From: Chionis minor
Lineage: Eukaryota; Chordata; Aves; Charadriiformes; Chionididae
Direction: 5' to 3'
DNA length: 64,000 bases
Assembly: GCA_013398295.1 (NCBI GenBank)
Contig: VZSF01003495.1
Location: 17,204 to 81,203, forward strand
Shown here piece after piece: positions 26,101 through 39,185 of this stretch. The notes beneath the pieces were generated by a model, which was given only the letters and a program-made list of their open reading frames with translations, did not search any database and was not told the origin of the DNA. The position numbers were made by a program, and so were the translations under genes. Numbering within the stretch: position 1 is the stretch's first letter; every line of letters starts with the position of its first letter.

Positions 26101-29100
26101 CCCTACCTGTTGTACCATGGCAGGAGACATCTTGGAGTCCAGTTCCACTTTCTGCTGCCTGTGTTCCTGCTGGCTTCCACCCAAAGCGCAGCCTGTTTTC
26201 ACACCACTTCTCCGTGCGTGGGATGGGCCGAATCAATGCAGAGTTGGGACGATTTATTGACCTGACAAAAACCTTCTAACCAAGAATAATAGAGTGGCTG
26301 TGGTTGAGGGAGCAGGGCAGGACGACTCCTTCTGCTGGAGGAGGTTAAGTGTACTATAAAACTGCACCATGAGTCCCACCATCTCTTATCTTGCACCTAT
26401 ATTAAATTCAGTCCTTTAGCACCGGATTTACCATTTCTTTCTGCTATTGAACATTTGGTCTGGTTTGTTAAAATGTCCTTTTTGGGAAACATTGCCGTGA
26501 GAAGCATAATGAGTGGCAATTGCCATTAACTTCATATACTAGCAAGGAAATAGGTAGGACACCCAGAGGGCTAATGGAGCTCCCAGGCTGATCCTGAGAG
26601 GTGTTGAGTCTCACTTCCAAAGGAGCTGCCCAGTGCTCTTCTGTTCCCTCTGTGCAGCCTGGATGGAGAAACACGAAGGGCTTCAGGAGTGTGGGCCCTT
26701 AAAGAGTTAAATGCACAGAAGTACTGATCAGTGAATATTTAGGTCATGGAGGACCAGACTGGAGAAAGTCTGAACATTACTGACAGCTGGTGGTTTTTGT
26801 GTTGGTAATAGAGGGACTGGAGAATATCTTCTGTCTTGTATTAACACTAGATATTAAGTTTCTGCTTGTACTTTCTTTTACATCTGTGTTCTTAGTTGCA
26901 TTTCAGTTGCTTTGCAAGAGGTTAGGTGTGCAATGGATCTCTAAATGGGCTTTCTAGAACCATTACTTGTGTCTTTCCTCATGTCCTACAGCCCTAGTTG
27001 GAGTTGACTTCCTAATAATAGTAGATGTTCTGAAGATTAAAATATGGGTAATTTGCTGTCTTTTCTGAGGCAAAGCTTATAAAATTCAGTGTCTTGCTGA
27101 CTTTCTTCAGGGCTCTGACCCATAAACCACTTCTCAACCATATGTGTAGTCCTGGCTTTGAAAACTGGGGGTGAGCGTTTGCAGGGTACGTGTTGTAATT
27201 GTAGTCCTGTGAGCAGCCCCCCTGAGATCCATGGGTTTACTCCTGCATCTGGCCGTGTCCGCAGTCAGGCTTGAAAAACTTTAATTTATCATCCTGGGTA
27301 AGGTCTGGAAGAGTCAGGTCCGGTCTGTTATGTCCTCTCTCTCTGCTCTGGGTCAGATGCTCCCTAGAAGCTCGGTCTGACCATGGTTGCCTGCAGTTGT
27401 GCCTGTTTCAAAACAGTTTTGCTCAAGGGGACTTTCATCCAAGCACAGCCATGCTAATACGACTGGAAAAGAAAAGAACTTGGATCCACATGGAATTTTT
27501 AATAGTGTTGTGAGAAGGGCTGGGTGTCAGTGGTTTGGACAAGAATCCATTGAATAAAGCTTACTGAAAACACTACGTTAATAGGACTTCTTTTACGGTT
27601 AGTGTCTGTATTTACATGGGCAAAGTAGGGTGGGAATGAGTAAGGGACACTGGAACCCTTGCTGCTGTAGCAAAAAAATGACCATCTTTCCAAAAGGGTA
27701 AGATTCGGTTGTGGAAATAGGATTATTTCATGCTTTTAATCATGGTTCTCGAGTTTGGAAATTGTCATTCAGTGAAAATAACTCTCAGTAATTAATTTTC
27801 TTTTTTTCTTATCACTGGACTTGGTGTTTCTGATTAGTTTCTTGTCTGCTTCAGAAGGGGATTAGCTGTATTTGGGAATTAATTGGGTTTTTTGCTTGGC
27901 ATCGTCGGGAATTGCTCAGACTACACTATTATTATCAATGTTCGTAGGAAATGAAAAGATAGTTTAGTATCTGAGTAGCCCCCACACCCCCTGCACTAAT
28001 GCTTTCAAATGTCGGGAAAACGCAGGTGAACATTCCCATTAATACAGTATTTTCTCCTGGTTTCTTATATTTCCAGGGAAGTGTAATTACATGCTTTTTT
28101 AAACTTTAAGGCAAAAATGGATAGCATATGCTTTGCTGTATACAATGGAACTTTCATGTCATCCTACTTTCATAATATTTTTGTTTGGCAATGATTTTTA
28201 GCATGGGTAGATCAAGGCAGGCACATTGCTGGTAAGATTAAATGGTGGTGTCTTTGCAATTTAGGGAGACAAAATGTTCACAAAATTCAAATACAGCTGT
28301 ATCTCGTGCTCCTGAAAGAAGGAGCTTTGAGAGAATGTAACGTTGATTTGAAAGATTGTTTTGTCTTTTACATGAAAATAAGTCATTTCTACCATATGCA
28401 TTTTCTGAGCAGCAATCTCTTGTACCATTCTGCGCAGGGTATTCAGATGGCAACGTTACATTAACTTTTTTCTATTAGTATTTTAAAAAAGTAGGAATAG
28501 AATCTGACAATCTGATGCCCTGAAGTATTCGCTTGACAGCTGAATTATCTAACTGTTGCATCCTCATTTATTCCTGCACTTCTCCCATGTTGTGTGCCCA
28601 GAGTGCAGCGGTTTGGATTAATGTTTGTTTTTACACTGAGGTAGGGTGAGAGAAGACTAAGAGAATATTTCAAAGTAGGGAAAATCCTGACTTTTTTTCC
28701 TTCAACCTTATGTACTTGGAAACCAATTAAAGAGCTCGCTCAAATAGTATGTCAATCTGTTTATTAAATTAATGTGAAATGGATTTATTTCTAAGCCACT
28801 TAATTAAATCTAGGGGGGGCATGCAATGCAAGTCTTTCAGGCCACACATTTGCTGCCAGTTTGAAAAACGCCCAGAGAGAAGACCTGAACTCGGTGGAGT
28901 CCGGCAGCAGTGTGATACGCTGGGTGGTGTGGGCAGAGCACTAGCAGGTCAGTGGTGCACAGAAAGTTGTCTTGGCCTTAAAGAAAAAGAAAATAATTGA
29001 AAAAGGTCAGAAGAGAAGCATATCGGGAACTTTCTACAGACCCATTTTCTGTCAAACCATGGTGCTCAACATTGATTTACCTGTTGGCTGAGTTGCTGAA

Positions 29101-32100
29101 TGGAGCAAATAGAAAAAAAAAACAGTAAAATGTGCCCTCTTCATTGACTTCAGCTTAATTTAAAAAAAATTTTTTTTACTATGTCGTGTTGTCTCCGTGG
29201 TGCTGCCCGTGGTTTTAAGGAATCCTTCAGAATAGCTGATTGAGAGCCTACGTTTGAAGTGGGTAATAAAGATAGTTGTGCTGTGCAAATTAAGAGTCAT
29301 CCTGCTGAAATCAATGGCAACTGCCCTTCTACCCCCATTCCCATGGGCTATGGTGTGTGTGCTCACGTGGTGTGTTCGGAGCTCAGCTGGGGAAAGCAGA
29401 GAAATGGAAGGCGAGGACCAAGAACACAAATTTACTGTGTCACCGGCTTACCAGCGGGGTATTAATGGCTTCAGCGGTGAGGCAAAAAAAAGACCTTATA
29501 TCTTCTGGTGGGGGAATAATTCCTCTGATGAATATGGATGGATCTATAGCTACAGTAATGCTGTAAATCCTAATTAGGGGAAAGATAGAAGCGTATTCAG
29601 TATGCAAAATGCAGCAGGTGAGACCATTGATCCTTTTTAAAGTAGAAGAAGTTTGCTATCACCAAACAGAATACCTTAGACAGGACCTGCAATAGTTGAA
29701 ATGTTTTTCCACCAGCAAGGCTGGCTAGTAGTTATTACCAGGCTACTGGCTGCAAATTACATGGTTGTGTTAGCCCAAAATGGGTTCCATGCTGCCAGAT
29801 CAGCTGAGTTTATGGGTTAAAATTTTGATGAGGGGAGTCAAAACTTAAGGAAAATTCAGATGAAGATGTATCTTTTGGAGAGATGAGTTAAAAATACTTT
29901 TGCCACAGGTTTACTTGTAATAATAATAATAATGATGATGAGAATTAGGCTGAAATGAGTGAATGGACTAATGATAGCCATCTAACGATACCAGATTTTA
30001 TATGGTTTCATTGAGCCCTAGACTACCCAGCTCCCTTCATAATGAGTTTTCCACCAGAGTACTTACTGCTTCTCAACAGAGCTATGCATAATGAAGGCAG
30101 TTGGGTTTTGCAAATCAGTACTGTTGTTTCATGCAATGATAAAATACTGCTTTCTTGTTTATCCTTCACTGATCATACCACTATTAATGCTTTCTTTGGT
30201 GGTATACATTACATTCCTTTCAAGCTTGGTAATTACATTGTCTTCAATGTGCGGTAAAATTTAAGCCATTGTCCGTTTGGTGAGGACTGTCTGCTGATGA
30301 ATAGCTGCATTCTCTGGTACTCAAACTCAGCCCAATTCATCTGTGAAGAATTGGATTCTGGGTGTTAATTATCCAGACAAATCAGCAAGCCGTTTAAAGC
30401 ATTGTTAAGGACAAAGCGAAGAATAAATAGCTTCTGCAAAATATGGCATTGTGAATGTTACTATCTGCTATAATTTGTCTGTCTACCTTTGAAAGCACTG
30501 TGCAGAAAGATGAGCTTCGCTTTTTGAGATAATTACCCATCGTGAATATGAATACTAGCCTGTTTCTTCCTTGATATTAAAAGACAAAAGAAAAATTCAT
30601 CATGTGCTTCTGTAAAAATAAACAAACCAAAACAAGCTAATTAAAACTTGGCCTGAATCTTGCAGTCGTTCTCAGAAGTGTCACTGATTTCAGTATCTGT
30701 GTGCATGATTTTGTGCTATCCAAAAAGTGTTGGCAAGGTGAGAAATGGGTGCTCAGAACCGCGCTGAGGTAAACTGCATGTTGGAACAAGTTTGGGAGTT
30801 GGTTTTTGTCGGACTGGGGGGGGACGGTTGTGTATATATATGTGTGCACACACAGTATTTAAGCTACGGTAACAACAGCAATTAATGCAGTGGGCGGATT
30901 TATTCTGACTGTGAGAAAGGAGGTGAATACACATCTAAAATAGTGGTTTGACCTCATAAATGTCGTGTCGTGCTGCTTCGTAGCTAGTGAAGGCATTCTC
31001 ACTTGAGAATTATTTTCTAACATAATAATAACTTTAAAAGTTTGTTCATCTAAGAAGTGCATGTGAATGGTTGCACGACTCAGGCACGGTCTTTAAACCA
31101 ATTTTACCATTAGCCTTTATAGTTTAATAGAAAAGACTAGAATTTTTTAGGAATACTTTTTTACCAAGCCACCTTGTACCCACGTTGTCTTGCTTAATCT
31201 GATCTACTCCTATCGAAGTACCTACAAAGTCAAGTGGATTTACGAATAGTGAAGTGTTGATTCGCTTTTGATTGTGGATGAGTGTTGCTGATGGAAATCT
31301 TATTTTTGGTTCATGAGACTTCCATCTGTTAAGTTCTTAAAATAAATTCTCATTTCTGTTGGAAAACAGAACATTTGAAAAATCTCCAGGAATGATTTCC
31401 ACTCCCCCCAATTCTAACTGCTGAGTCAAGTGAGAAAAGAGGATTAAATGCGGCTTCTGCAGTGCAAGATACAGAATCCTTTTGTGCTGTTAGATCTTGA
31501 ATCTATTCTCAGGTAGTCTGAAAATGTTAATTGCACTGAAGTAGTTAAAGGATCAATACTGGCCTTTGATAGGCTGCTGTTGAAGTTTGGGGGTTTGGGG
31601 TCGGTCGTTTATTTTTCTTTTCTGTTCTTTTTCATTTCTCCTAAATTAAAGAATGTGCTAAACCAAATAAGAGTTTTAACCTGTTAAGAAACCGGGAATG
31701 CAGCTGTTTGTCATCAAATTATTGCAGAACAGTAAGTTACCATCTATCGGCTCAGATATTCCGTGGTTAACGGAATAGCTCTCAGTCTGCCCCAATTTTG
31801 AGATAAAATGTGTCAGTTTGAGGTTTTTTGTTCTCTGTGATCACCCAGGCGATAATGGCAGGTCTTTTGAGGAGGCAGTAATTTGCTAAGCTGCAGTAAC
31901 TGGGGGTGCTGAGTTAATGTGAGTTACACTTGGTGCTGCATCCCTCCTGCCTGGAGTTGGCATCCGAGGGGGAAAGAAGACAATTGTTTTTCTTGGTGTG
32001 AACTATTTACAGGCATTTCTTCCCATTGATTGCCAGCTTCTGGAGTGCTAATTGCTGGTATCCATCTTATGATGCAATGTCAGGTGGAATATGGATTTGC

Positions 32101-32350
32101 ATCTAATGAAAATAGAATGAAAAAATTATCTCTACTGCTTGATGGCTGGTGCCACACTGGGGTGACTGTCTGCATCTCTGTGGAATGGTACAAAGTGCCA
32201 CCTGCAGGCAAATTAAAATACTAATTTCTACAGCCACCTTGCAAGGGCGTCAAGGAAGGTTAAACACGAGCAGAGTATTTCATGTTGTTGCTGGTCCTTA
32301 CCTACTCATGCCCCTCTGTTAGTCAAAGGTTGACCTTCCTTCTCTTCAAA
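17166..32350. other. Non-coding stretch, no gene recognised
   Basis: Around 15 kb without a recognisable exon. A GC-richer patch lies at about 20290-20540 (with a CACGTG E-box palindrome near 20328 and several CpGs). A poly-A/purine run lies near 21846-21868. Opposing open frames at 17774-18083 are open on both strands but match nothing I know. The stretch is probably FGD3 5' intron or intergenic DNA. Confidence 0.5.
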
Positions 32351-32372
32351 TTGATACTCTGTTGAGTATCAA
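32351..32372. repeat. Inverted repeat, 9-bp arms
   Basis: TTGATACTC and GAGTATCAA flank a four-base loop TGTT. It is a small perfect hairpin with no associated gene. Confidence 0.7.
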
Positions 32373-33069
32373 ATTATTAACTGTTTGACATTGTGGCTGT
32401 TATTGTAGTGTCTCAGTGTTTCCAATGCATCATCTGCTTATTCCAGAGAGTTCCCAACTTTGTGACCTCCTTCCTTCATCGAACAAGGAAAAAATAGACA
32501 TGGGGGAAAAAACTGACCTTCGAGTCAAGCTCGAATAAATTTCTAGACCTCTTCACTCCAAGCTGTCTCTGCCATTACTACAGATCTGGTCCTCCCAAGA
32601 AATGTAGGTTCCTCTGTGGATCTCTTCTTCCCTCCCCAGCACAGCCCAAGCTCCTTGTGTTGCACAGTGGGTCAAACAAGGCAGGAATAAGCATCCTGCC
32701 CGTGTTCTCTGTGCTTGCTGCTGCAGGTGTGCCCGAGGGGTGGGTTGCAATATCTACGTAGCACGGTCGGGCTTGCTCCAAAAGTTCTGCTCGTATGGCT
32801 TTGCTCTCTCCTTGGAGGTTTTGATTCCCGAGGGTAGGGCTTTCTAGTCTTTCATCTGTCTGTCAAACATCCTTGAACAGCTATGGCGCGGTGTCAATAA
32901 TAGTGGTAATGATGGTCTTGGATATCTCCCTGGGGAGAGCAGCCACTCCTGCCCCACCATTCCTTGGCCCTGATGCCCAGGTGGTGGTGGCTCTTAATGG
33001 ACTTGTTTCCATCCCCTGTGAACACCAAAACTACTTGATTCGGCAGCTTTTGTCACTCCATATACAGCC

Positions 33070-33094
33070 ATGAATCTTGCAGTCTGCCTTTCAG
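33070..33094 (+). CDS. Candidate FGD3 first coding exon (8 codons + 1 base)
   Basis: An ATG in good context (GCC before it) opens eight codons reading MNLAVCLS plus one G, followed by a strong donor CAG|GTAATT at 33095. The phase (one base over) is exactly what the exon at 52998 needs, giving Gly at the junction. Against it, several upstream ATGs precede it, the coding part is very short, phase agreement occurs one time in three by chance, and no homologous start is known to me. Confidence 0.18.
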
Positions 33095-35682
33095 GTAATT
33101 TTTTTTGTTTGTTTAAAAATGGTTTGGGTTTTTTTGTTTCAAATACCAAAGCCCAGTAATTTTAATTTAACATTATCATCTGTATTTCCAACAGATTGCT
33201 GAGTGGATTGGAATTTTATGCTGTTAAAAGTAACTACAATTTAAGTTCTATGTTCAAAGAAACTAATGGGTTGTTATGGCTCTAGCTTTTATATTTGTCA
33301 TTCTGAAAATGTTTTGAAATAAAATGTATCTTATTGTATAGGAGAATGAGGAACCCCAGCATATAATACAGTTTAGTACGTGATAAATTGAATTTTAGTC
33401 GATACGAAAACATTTATCTAGCTTTCCTGGCTAGAATGAATATTTGATTTAACTGTAATCTAACTGTTGTAACTCCACTTCAGTGAACTGAAGTATATGG
33501 GGAACATTTCTGGTTGGGTCACCACTTATTTGGAAAACTGCACGTACTTTGCATATGCTACGCACTCTGGCATTCAAATGTTATTTAGTGTTTTTAAATG
33601 ACATGAACAGAAGTCTAAGATGACTAAAACATGTATTAGGCATCCGCTAAATTAAACTTGTCCATGCAAAACGAGCTGATCACGAACACACTTAATGTTT
33701 GTTACGTTTAAGCCAGTCATGCTTTCCTTTTGTCAAATGCATCTCCTTGTTTCAGGAAGGGGAAGATTAATGTGGTATTCCTCAGCTGTACATCTTTGCT
33801 TTTCACTGAACATAAACCTGTTGGAAAGGCATGTTGCCTTTTTTGCGTCTAAGGATCCAAAACCAGCTTCTTTGTGGGGAGGAAGAAATATCTGCTCAAT
33901 CAAAGGATGGTTTTCCTAGGTATCTGGTTAAGAAAATAAGGCTGTAGAAGTTGCATTCCTGTATCTGGCCCGGTGGAGAAGGTGCACCACGGTGAGAGAG
34001 AAGAAATCCTCTCTGATCAGTGACCAGAAAGTTGGAGAGATTAACTAGAATTTTTTCTGCTTGTCTCTAGTTTTATTCTGGTTGTCTAGTGAGCAACCAT
34101 GGATCTTGCAGTGAACAAAATACAGGATTCTTCCTGATCGTTAGCGCGAATGAGCTTTTAAATTAAAACCCACCTCTAAGCAATTACTTTCCTTAACGGT
34201 TATGGGGTTTTTTTTGTCGGTAATAAAACCTGACCAGAGTTTTTCCACTGAGAGCACGGCATCAGGGAAGGGGAGCCGGCACTGAGGGTGGGTCACTCCG
34301 GGCTTGTTCCTGCGGCGTGTCTGTGGGATGGCCGAGGGGCTGAGGCTGGAGCGTGGAGGAGGGACGTGACTGAGCAGAGTGGGGAGAGCTGGGTGGGCTG
34401 TGCTAGCAGCGCCTTTGTGGAACCCTAGACATTGCCTGGGGCTGCCGGCGTCCTCTTTGGGTTTCTCCCAGGAGAACTGTCACTCCCCAACAAGGGAAGT
34501 GGGAAGACGTGGCTAACGCAGACTTTGCATATATGTACGAATGCCAGATTTGGATGTAGAGGGGATGCCGCCTAAACTCTGAGCGCCTCCTCGTTAGCCC
34601 TGGTTTATTTATGAGCAGCATAACATGGCTGAAAGCGCCTTCTGAACACTAACTTTGGTGTTCAATCATATGTACTGGGGGGGCCCCCGGTGCTGACTGT
34701 GGGCAGCATCAGACCTCTAGTGCCACCGGGCAGTGGTGGGTACATGGCTGCGGCGAGTTGCTGTCAGTCACTTCCAAAGTGGAGCAAGGTGGGCTGGAGC
34801 AAGAGGACATCATCAGACTCTTGTAATTCATGTATGCATGTGCTTAAGTCTTTTTTTTTTTTTTTTTTTTTTATGGAAGGGCTTTGGAGGGCTCGCAGTG
34901 CTTGCAGAGCGGTGTGCTGCCAAGGAAGCTGAAAGTGTAGAAGGGAATCTGAGGATGTACTAGTATTGCTATTTTATTGTTTCCAGCTGGATGGTAACTC
35001 CGGTCCTCAATGTGGGTGTAAAGATGCTGCTCTAAAAGGTGTCTCGCTCATCTCCTTGCGACGTGACATCTGCAGCAGTCAAGGCTAGCTGAAGCCAATA
35101 TGCTTCAGATCTGAAAAAACTCAAACCACAACAAGAATCACTCATCCATAACCCGTTCTACGGATCTGATAGAATTGTGATGATGTAAATAAATTATACT
35201 TTCACTGTCAATGATAAGAGCTTAGAATTATAAATTCATTACAAGTTGTTCATTATTTGAAATAATCTTGTAATGATCTCATTTTTACTGTTTTTCTTCT
35301 ACAATGAAAATTCTTTTGTACTAGCTTCTAAATTTCTGTAATCCCTTTTATTTTTAAATCCCTCCAGTCATCCTTTGTCCTTCATAATGCAGCTTTGCAG
35401 CAAGCATACATTGTGTGCATTGAATACGTTCCATCAATAAAGGGAAAATATGGAATAATGATGCAGAAATTTCCTGAAAACCAGTAATTATTGAGACAGT
35501 GATTGCCATACAGTAAATGCTATTGTATGCAATGCAATTTTAAACACGAATCTTCAGATATATCTTGTGTAAATATAAACTTGGTTTATATTTATCTTTA
35601 TTAGCTATACATTTATATTTGAAAATCTAGTTGCCAGTTACATTCCATGTAATGATAGACCAAATGTTTCCTTACTTTATTT
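33095..35682. other. Non-coding stretch
   Basis: No gene recognised. It contains a GC-richer patch near 34240-34460, a G7C5 palindromic block at 34677-34688 and a poly-T run at 34851-34872. Confidence 0.5.
34851..34872. repeat. Poly-T, 22 bases
   Basis: Uninterrupted homopolymer of 22 T. Confidence 0.9.
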
Positions 35683-37241
35683 CACAGAATCACAGAAACA
35701 CAGGGGTTAGCGGGGACCTCTGGAGATCATCTGGTCCAAGCCCCCTGCCAGAGCAGCTCCACCTACAGCAGGTGGCACAAGATGGTGTCCAGGCGGGTTG
35801 GGAATGTCTCCAGAGTCGGAGACTCCACCACCTCTCTGGGCAGCCTGTGCCAGTGCTCTGCCACCCTCCAAGGAAAGAAGTTCCTCCTCATGTTGAGATG
35901 GAACTTCCTATGTTCAAGTTTGTGCCCATTACCCCTTGTCCTGTCACTGGGCACCACTGAACAAAGACTGGTCCCATCCCCCCGGTACCCTCCTTTTAAG
36001 TATTGATAACCATTGATGAGCTCCCTCCTCAGTCTTCTCCAGACTAAAAAGACCCAACTTCCTCAGCCTTTCCTCATAGAAAGATGTTCCAGCCCCCTCA
36101 TTATCTCTGTGGCCCTTTGCTGTCCCCTCTCCAGCAGTTTCCTGTCCTTCTTGAACCGGGGATCCCAGCACTGGACACAGCATTCCAGATGTGGCCTCAC
36201 CAGGGCAGAGCAGAGGGGCAGGATGACCCCCCTGCACCTGCTGGCTACACTCCTCTTGCTGCACCCCAGGATGCCATTGGCCTTCTTGGCCACCAGGGCA
36301 CATTGCTGGCTCATGGTCCTCCCGTTGGACACCAGGACTCCCAGGTCCCTTTCCACAGAGCTGCTTTCCAGCAGGTCAGCCCCAACCTGTACTGGTGCAT
36401 GGGGTTATCCCTCTCCAGGTGCAGGACCCTACACTTGCCTTGGTTGAACTCCATTAGTTTTCTCTGCCTGTCCAGGTCACCCTGAATGGCAGCGCAGCCT
36501 TCTGGTGTGTCAGCCACCACTCCCAGTTTTGTGTCACCAGCAAACTTCCTGATGGTGCACTCTGTGCCTTCATCCAGGTCATTGATGAATATGTTGAACA
36601 AGACTGCACCCAGTACTGACCCCTGGGGAACACCACTAGTCACGGGCCTCCAACCGGACTCTGTGGCGCTGACGACAACCCTCAGAGCTCTGCCTGCCAG
36701 CCAGTTTTCAGTCCACCCCACTGTCCATTCATTCATCTAACCCACACTTCCTAAGCTTGCCTATGAGGATGATGTGGTGTCAAAAGCCTTGCTGACGCCA
36801 AGGTAGACAACATCCACTGCCCTCCCCTCACCTAGCCAGCCAGTCATGCCATCACAGAGGGCTATCAGATAAGTCAGACATGACTTCCCCTTGGTGAATC
36901 CATGTTGACTACTTCTGACAACCTCCTTTTCCTCCAGATGCTTGCAGATGACACCCAGAATGAGCTGTTCCATCACTTTTCCAGGGATGGAGGTGAGACT
37001 GACTGGCCTGTAGATTCCTGGATCTTCCTTCTTGCCCTTTTTGAAGGCTGGAGGGACATTGGCTTTCCTGCAGTCCTCAGGCACCTCACCTGTTCTCCAG
37101 GACCTTTCCAAGATGATGGAGAGCAGCCCAGCAATGACTTCTGCCAGCTCCCTCAGCACTCGCGGGCGCATCCCATGGACTTGTGGATGTCCAGTTTACT
37201 TACTTGGTCTCTAACTTGATCCTCCGTGACGAAGGGAAAGG
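35683..37241 (-). mobile_element. CR1 retrotransposon, longest copy (about 1.56 kb, RT remnant)
   Basis: The 3' end on the + strand reads CACAGAATCACAGAAACACAGG and the element runs leftward-pointing on the - strand. Reading - strand frames from 37241 down gives the N-terminal thumb/finger part of CR1 reverse transcriptase (HKSMG, FKKGKKEDPG, RPVSLTS, GFTKGKSCLT, SKAFD), then VPQGSVLG and the catalytic box, then the conserved C-terminal tail. The catalytic box reads FAGD instead of FADD (36533-36544). Frameshifts split it across at least three frames. It is 5' truncated, since the endonuclease part of the CR1 ORF2 is missing. Confidence 0.95.
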
Positions 37242-38560
37242 ATTTCAGGATTGAAATCTATCACCTAAGCAAGAGAAAATGCATACTATTTTCACAGTAT
37301 TAATGTGAATATTTATTTGGGGTTAGTGATCGGATTCTGAAATTGTTACCTGTTTATGTTCATTTTGAGATTCAGGTTTCTTCAATGTTTGTTTAAAATC
37401 ATTATTGGCAGAGCTGTAGTGCAATTTTGAGATGAAGTGTGATACTTTTTTTTGTTTAGAATGAAGATTTAGCAGTCAGTCACAAGGTTTTTATTGTTTG
37501 TGATTTAAAACTGTTGACCCAAATAATCACCTAGGTGCTTACAAAATGTCCTTGTTTTCACATCGTGTAGTTACTGATGTGGTTAAAGTGCAACTGTAGA
37601 TAACAGGAGAGATGAAATGGTTGCTACGATACAATAAATTAGCTGGAGTTTTATTGGGGAAACTAATAATAGTTCCTTTTACTGCAGCTTTTTTCTGTAG
37701 TCTGTTGCAGGCCTTTGAGCTGGTGTTACTTTCTTTGGAGCTTGCCAGGTTGAAATAAAGGATGCTTTGTAGTATCTTATGTCCACTCTGGGATCCAAGA
37801 TACTGGAGCTCGTTCAGTCTCTTCCAATTTAGTTGTCTGTGTGTTGTTTCCATGCAACACCTTTAACCTTTCCAGGTTCTTTTTCTTGGTCTCATTTTAG
37901 TCTTGAGAGACTGTGGATCAGAGAGTGAAGAAGCATTGATCTAGGCCAAGGAGATGTTACTGCACAGGAAATAATGCTTTGCTCTCAGATCCTCCGTCTG
38001 CGAAGTACAGGAAATGGTTGTGTATCCCCTTGGAGTTGGAAGCAATGTGGCATTGGACATTGGGAGCAGCCGGTGTAAAGCATTGTGGAATAACCTGGCT
38101 GGCTTGTATCTGGTGGAAGCAGCGTGCAGAGCCTGACGCAGCACAGGTGGCGGTAAGGATTGTACCTTGGTGAGCTGAGAAACGAGAGCAGTGTAGTGTG
38201 GACCTTTGGTCATCAGTGAAGCTGCCCGAAGTCTCTGAGAAGTGGTATCTAGGCTCTTAGTGGCTGAACCCCTCTGAGGCTCCCACTGTGATGGCTTTGC
38301 AGTAGCCGTGTGGGGTTGCTTTGTTGGGAGTGGAGGCATGAGGAAGTGGCACAGAACTAAGGATGCTTTCGCTTTTAGCCTCTCAGTGCTGTACAGGCTG
38401 TTAAAAGCACCTCTAAATTGTGATTACTGTTGGCACCCGCTGTGGCTCTCGGTATTCCAGTATGCAGCAGAGGGTACTGCAGTGACCCGTTGGCTCATCT
38501 CCAGTTCCTGCCCATGTTCAACCTCATCAGACAGAAATAAGCTGTTTTCTTCTGACTCCT
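37242..38560. other. Non-coding stretch
   Basis: No gene, RNA or repeat recognised. The short open frames (for example on the - strand at 37941-38339) have no family resemblance. Confidence 0.5.
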
Positions 38561-38591
38561 TTTCTCAATAAAGTGCTTCTTTATTGAGAAA
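38561..38591. repeat. Perfect hairpin, 13-bp arms, containing AATAAA
   Basis: TTTCTCAATAAAG at 38561-38573 and CTTTATTGAGAAA at 38579-38591 are exact reverse complements around the five-base loop TGCTT. The arms place the polyadenylation hexamer AATAAA on both strands. It lies about 70 bases upstream of a CR1 insertion. Confidence 0.85.
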
Positions 38592-38658
38592 GAGCCATTT
38601 GCATTGTTTTTCCATTACATTTGTATTAAATAGGAAGGAAAAAAAAAATCTTTTTATT

Positions 38659-39041
38659 ATTCAGCCTGGAGAAGAGAAGGCTCCGGGGAGATCTTATTGC
38701 GGCCTTCCAGTACCTAAAGGGGGCTGCAGGAGAGCAGGGCAAGGACTTTTTACTAGGGCATGTAGTGATAGGACGAGGGGGAGTGGCTTTAAACTGGAAG
38801 AGGGCAGGTTTAGACTAAACATTCGGAACAAATTTTTGACTTTGAGGGTGGTAAGGCACTGGAACAGGTTGCCCAGAGAGGCTGTTGAGGCCCCAATCCT
38901 GGAGGTGTTTAAGGCCAGGCTGGATGTGGCCTTGGGCAACCTGGTCTAGTGGGAGGTGTCCTTGTCTATGGCAGGGGGGTTGGAACTCGATGATCTGCAA
39001 GGTCCCTTCCAACCTAAACCATTCTATGATTCTATGATTCT
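38659..39041 (+). mobile_element. CR1 retrotransposon 3' fragment
   Basis: It starts in the FSLEKR-like end of the reverse-transcriptase ORF and continues through the conserved [11 protein letters not shown] block, stop, 3' UTR and the terminal repeat ATTCTATGATTCTATGATTC. The insertion is 5' truncated in the sense orientation relative to FGD3. Confidence 0.93.
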
Positions 39042-39076
39042 GTATGTCATACTGTATGTCATGCTATATGTGTGTC

Positions 39077-39185
39077 CATCCTTGGAGATGGTCAAACCAG
39101 GTCCTGAGCAACCTCCTCTACGTGACCCTGCTTTGAGCAGAGGGGTTGGACTGGTCAACCTACAGTGGTCCCCGCTAGCCTTAAA
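39077..39185 (+). mobile_element. Short CR1 3' relic
   Basis: The sequence CATCCTTGGAGATGGTCAAA followed by the gtcctgagcaacct and gggttggactggtcaacct blocks matches the last 110 bases or so of another CR1 subfamily. Its terminal ATTCTATG repeat is missing or decayed. It lies 35 bases after the previous CR1 tail and is more diverged. Confidence 0.75.

Noticed and set aside
36013..36485. Overlapping + strand frames of 133-144 codons
   Set aside because: They are antisense of the CR1 reverse-transcriptase remnant.
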